Below are positions 62,249-64,000 of a stretch of DNA of 64,000 bases, piece by piece. The translations under genes and the position numbers were made by a program. The DNA comes from Tissierellales bacterium (GTDB taxonomy: Bacteria; Bacillota; Clostridia; Tissierellales; Sedimentibacteraceae): positions 372,001 through 436,000 of the forward strand of contig JAHDQO010000001.1 in the NCBI GenBank assembly GCA_018433765.1, written 5' to 3'. Numbering within the stretch: the stretch's first letter is position 1; every line of letters starts with the position of its first letter. The notes below the pieces were generated by a model that was not told where the DNA came from, made no database searches, and saw only the letters and a list, made by a program, of their open reading frames with translations.

Positions 62249-63173
62249 TATGATTGTAATAGCATTTATATTAATGCTTGCAGGATTATTTATACTACTC
62301 AAAATATCACCTATTGAAATGTTTGAGAAGCTAAAATCTCTTAGACCTAAAAAGAAAAAAGAAAGTATCAGACAAAAGGTGTTGGCAGTAACAAATAAAA
62401 AAAAGGCTAAAGGCATTAAATTAATATTATCTGATGCAAAAGATATTTTGAAAATGACTGGTCGTGAAGGTAAATTCCATTTAATAATAATAGTATCACT
62501 TTCATTATCAGTTGGTGGCATGTTTCTAGCAACAATAATTAATAATATGCTTTTGATACCAGTTTTAGGAGCAGGATTTGCACTCGCTCCATTTTGGTAT
62601 ATAAAACTAGTAGCTACTAAGTGGAAAAACGAACTTAATGCAGAACTTGAGACAGCATTATCAGTTATAACAACTTCATATATGAGAAGTAATAGTATCA
62701 TTACAGCTATAGAAGAAAATATAGAGTATATTAATCCTCCAGTATATGATGTTTTTAAAGCTTTCTTAGCTGATACTATGCTGATTAATTCTAATATTAA
62801 AATGGCACTTGAAAAACTGCGAAGAAAAATAGATAGTGATGTATTTAGGCAGTGGGTAGATGCGGTTATAGACTGTCAAGAAGATAAGAATTTAAAATCA
62901 ACATTAACACCAATAGTAACAAAACTATCTGATATGAGAATAGTATCAGCTGAACTTGATAATATGCTTTATGAACCATTAAAAGAGTTCATAGTAATGG
63001 CAGCACTACTTATTGGAAACATACCACTTATATATTTTTTGAATTGTGATTGGTATAATACACTTATGTTTACACCAGTTGGTAAAATTACACTTGCTAT
63101 ATGTTCAGTAGTATTATTTATAGCTATATCAGGAGTTGTGAAACATAGTAAGCCTGTTGAGTATAAACGATAA
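62241..63173 (+). CDS. TadB-like type II/IV secretion platform protein
   Basis: The protein has about 310 residues. One N-terminal TM (about 4-20), a central TM pair and a C-terminal TM pair surround a helical T2SF-like domain with VITTSYMRSNSIITAIEENIEYINPPVYDVF. The start is unclear: GGAGGTGA suits CTG 62241, and ATG 62250 is further away. No TadC is seen before the lipoprotein gene, so the platform may be a single protein. Confidence 0.82.
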   Translation: MNSMIVIAFILMLAGLFILLKISPIEMFEKLKSLRPKKKKESIRQKVLAVTNKKKAKGIKLILSDAKDILKMTGREGKFHLIIIVSLSLSVGGMFLATIINNMLLIPVLGAGFALAPFWYIKLVATKWKNELNAELETALSVITTSYMRSNSIITAIEENIEYINPPVYDVFKAFLADTMLINSNIKMALEKLRRKIDSDVFRQWVDAVIDCQEDKNLKSTLTPIVTKLSDMRIVSAELDNMLYEPLKEFIVMAALLIGNIPLIYFLNCDWYNTLMFTPVGKITLAICSVVLFIAISGVVKHSKPVEYKR

Positions 63174-63205
63174 TATGATATAATAAAAGTAAGATGGAGG
63201 GAGTT

Positions 63206-64000
63206 ATGATGAAAAAAATAATAGTATTATTCTTTTGTATTCTAATGTTAGTAGCATGTACATCACAACAAAATGAAAATGAAAAAGCCTTTATAAACAA
63301 TGTAAAAGCATTAAAAAATGAAACAGAGGTTACTTTAAACGATATTACACCATTTGAATGGGACACAGTATATTCATTTGGTCCATATACATCTAAAGAA
63401 GAGGTGCAAGAAACCATTGGTTTTAAAGCCAATGTAGGTGAAACAGTTAGTGAAGGTATGCCGCATTTAGTATTTGTAAAAGACAAGGAAGTTGTTTGTG
63501 AGATAATAGGATATCCTAGTAATTTAGGTATTGATATTAAATCCTTTAGTAGTAGTATAAATGCAAAGGATAATATTGTTTTCAAAGTGAAGAATTCAAG
63601 TGATATTATATGCTTATCAGAAAAAATTACTGACTTAACAGAAGAAGAAATATGGAGCACTATAGAAAATAAAGAGTGGAGTACATACGAATGTGGTTTT
63701 GTTGGATGTGGAATATATTTTTATACTGAGAATGATACAAAATATGCTCTTAGCATGGGTTATGGTAGTGGCGTGGCTGTTGTTGGTACATATAAATCAG
63801 AAGTTAAGCTAGAAGATAATATGGTATATCTTGATTTCCCAGCATATTTAACAGGAGGGCAGGGTATTTCAGATGAAGTCATTGAAATTGTACTTGTATA
63901 TAAGGATAATATTTTGTATTTTGGAGATATAAAATTTGAATTTGACCCTGAGAATCCTACTTCTTCTTATGATAAATGGATGGAAATGAAGGAAAAATGT
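63206..64000 (+). CDS. Putative lipoprotein, runs off the right edge
   Basis: The 265 codons are open to the window end. The lipobox is LVAC (Cys 18). An FEWDTVYSFGPYTSKEEVQETIGF segment is typical of a widespread Firmicute lipoprotein family of unknown function. GATGGAGGGAG precedes tandem ATGs (63206, 63209). It follows the TadB-like gene by 32 bp and may be operon cargo. Confidence 0.75.
   Translation, partial: MMKKIIVLFFCILMLVACTSQQNENEKAFINNVKALKNETEVTLNDITPFEWDTVYSFGPYTSKEEVQETIGFKANVGETVSEGMPHLVFVKDKEVVCEIIGYPSNLGIDIKSFSSSINAKDNIVFKVKNSSDIICLSEKITDLTEEEIWSTIENKEWSTYECGFVGCGIYFYTENDTKYALSMGYGSGVAVVGTYKSEVKLEDNMVYLDFPAYLTGGQGISDEVIEIVLVYKDNILYFGDIKFEFDPENPTSSYDKWMEMKEKC

Noticed and set aside
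62213-62701. Minus-strand reading frame opposite the TadB-like gene
   Set aside because: It lies wholly antisense to a recognisable gene and has a low-complexity hydrophobic translation typical of shadow frames.

Overview
The DNA is AT-rich, uses AGGAGG-type ribosome sites and frequent TTG/GTG starts. It carries a T-box tyrS leader, SLH-anchored surface proteins, a GerMN protein, whiA next to HPr, and a FabT-like regulator next to a DegV protein. Together these point to a low-GC anaerobic Firmicute of the Clostridia/Tissierellia type; I cannot name the genus.

Positions 1-8470 hold a minus-strand operon of secreted proteins behind a cobalamin riboswitch that ends in an intrinsic terminator. 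The proteins combine an alpha/alpha-barrel (prenyltransferase-like) domain, DUF4430 (the transcobalamin-type C-terminal fold) and SLH anchors. They look like a bacterial surface vitamin B12 capture system. Positions 8700-21240 hold tldD/tldE, a membrane-anchored surface protein, a methyltransferase, three GNAT acetyltransferases, an SGNH hydrolase, a VanZ remnant, an M23 peptidase, a 2TM protein overlapped by a 42-codon gene, and tRNA-Arg(TCG).

Positions 21400-25330 hold ctpA and an arsenic operon (arsC, arsR, permease, thiol mini-thioredoxin) behind a perfect 18-bp operator palindrome. Positions 25350-28050 (minus) are membrane proteins with a small XRE regulator. Positions 28261-34616 hold PhzF, a FabT-like MarR regulator and a DegV/FakB protein with matching operators, CapA, a radical SAM/DNA-repair pair with a LexA-like box, and fRMsr. 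Positions 34823-39391 hold secreted proteins, two of which share an uncharacterised domain. This block is bracketed by a 55-bp duplication of the tyrS promoter. Positions 39500-47122 are housekeeping: T-box/tyrS, THUMP methyltransferase, NUDIX, whiA, HPr, GerMN and RlmCD-like.

From about 48500 the window enters mobile DNA: IS1182-like remnants, decayed relaxase and VirD4 genes, then a conjugation/Tad-type operon. That operon runs VirB2-like, DUF6133, TrbL-like, A24 peptidase, then CpaB-like, CpaE-like, CpaF and TadB.

The operon is interrupted between the A24 peptidase and the CpaB-like gene by about 6.3 kb (52953-59212) that looks like an integron cassette array. It starts with a decayed tyrosine-recombinase C-terminus oriented with the cassettes. 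Five genes follow, each with an attC-like site just downstream: four complete sites of 108-117 nt and one half site. The sites share an R''-5 nt-L'' ... L'-7 nt-R' layout. Cargo includes an AbiTii-like protein, a HEPN-like protein, an HNH-like zinc protein and a PD-(D/E)XK-like nuclease, so it reads as an anti-phage cassette store inside a Firmicute integrative element. This is the most unusual object in the window.
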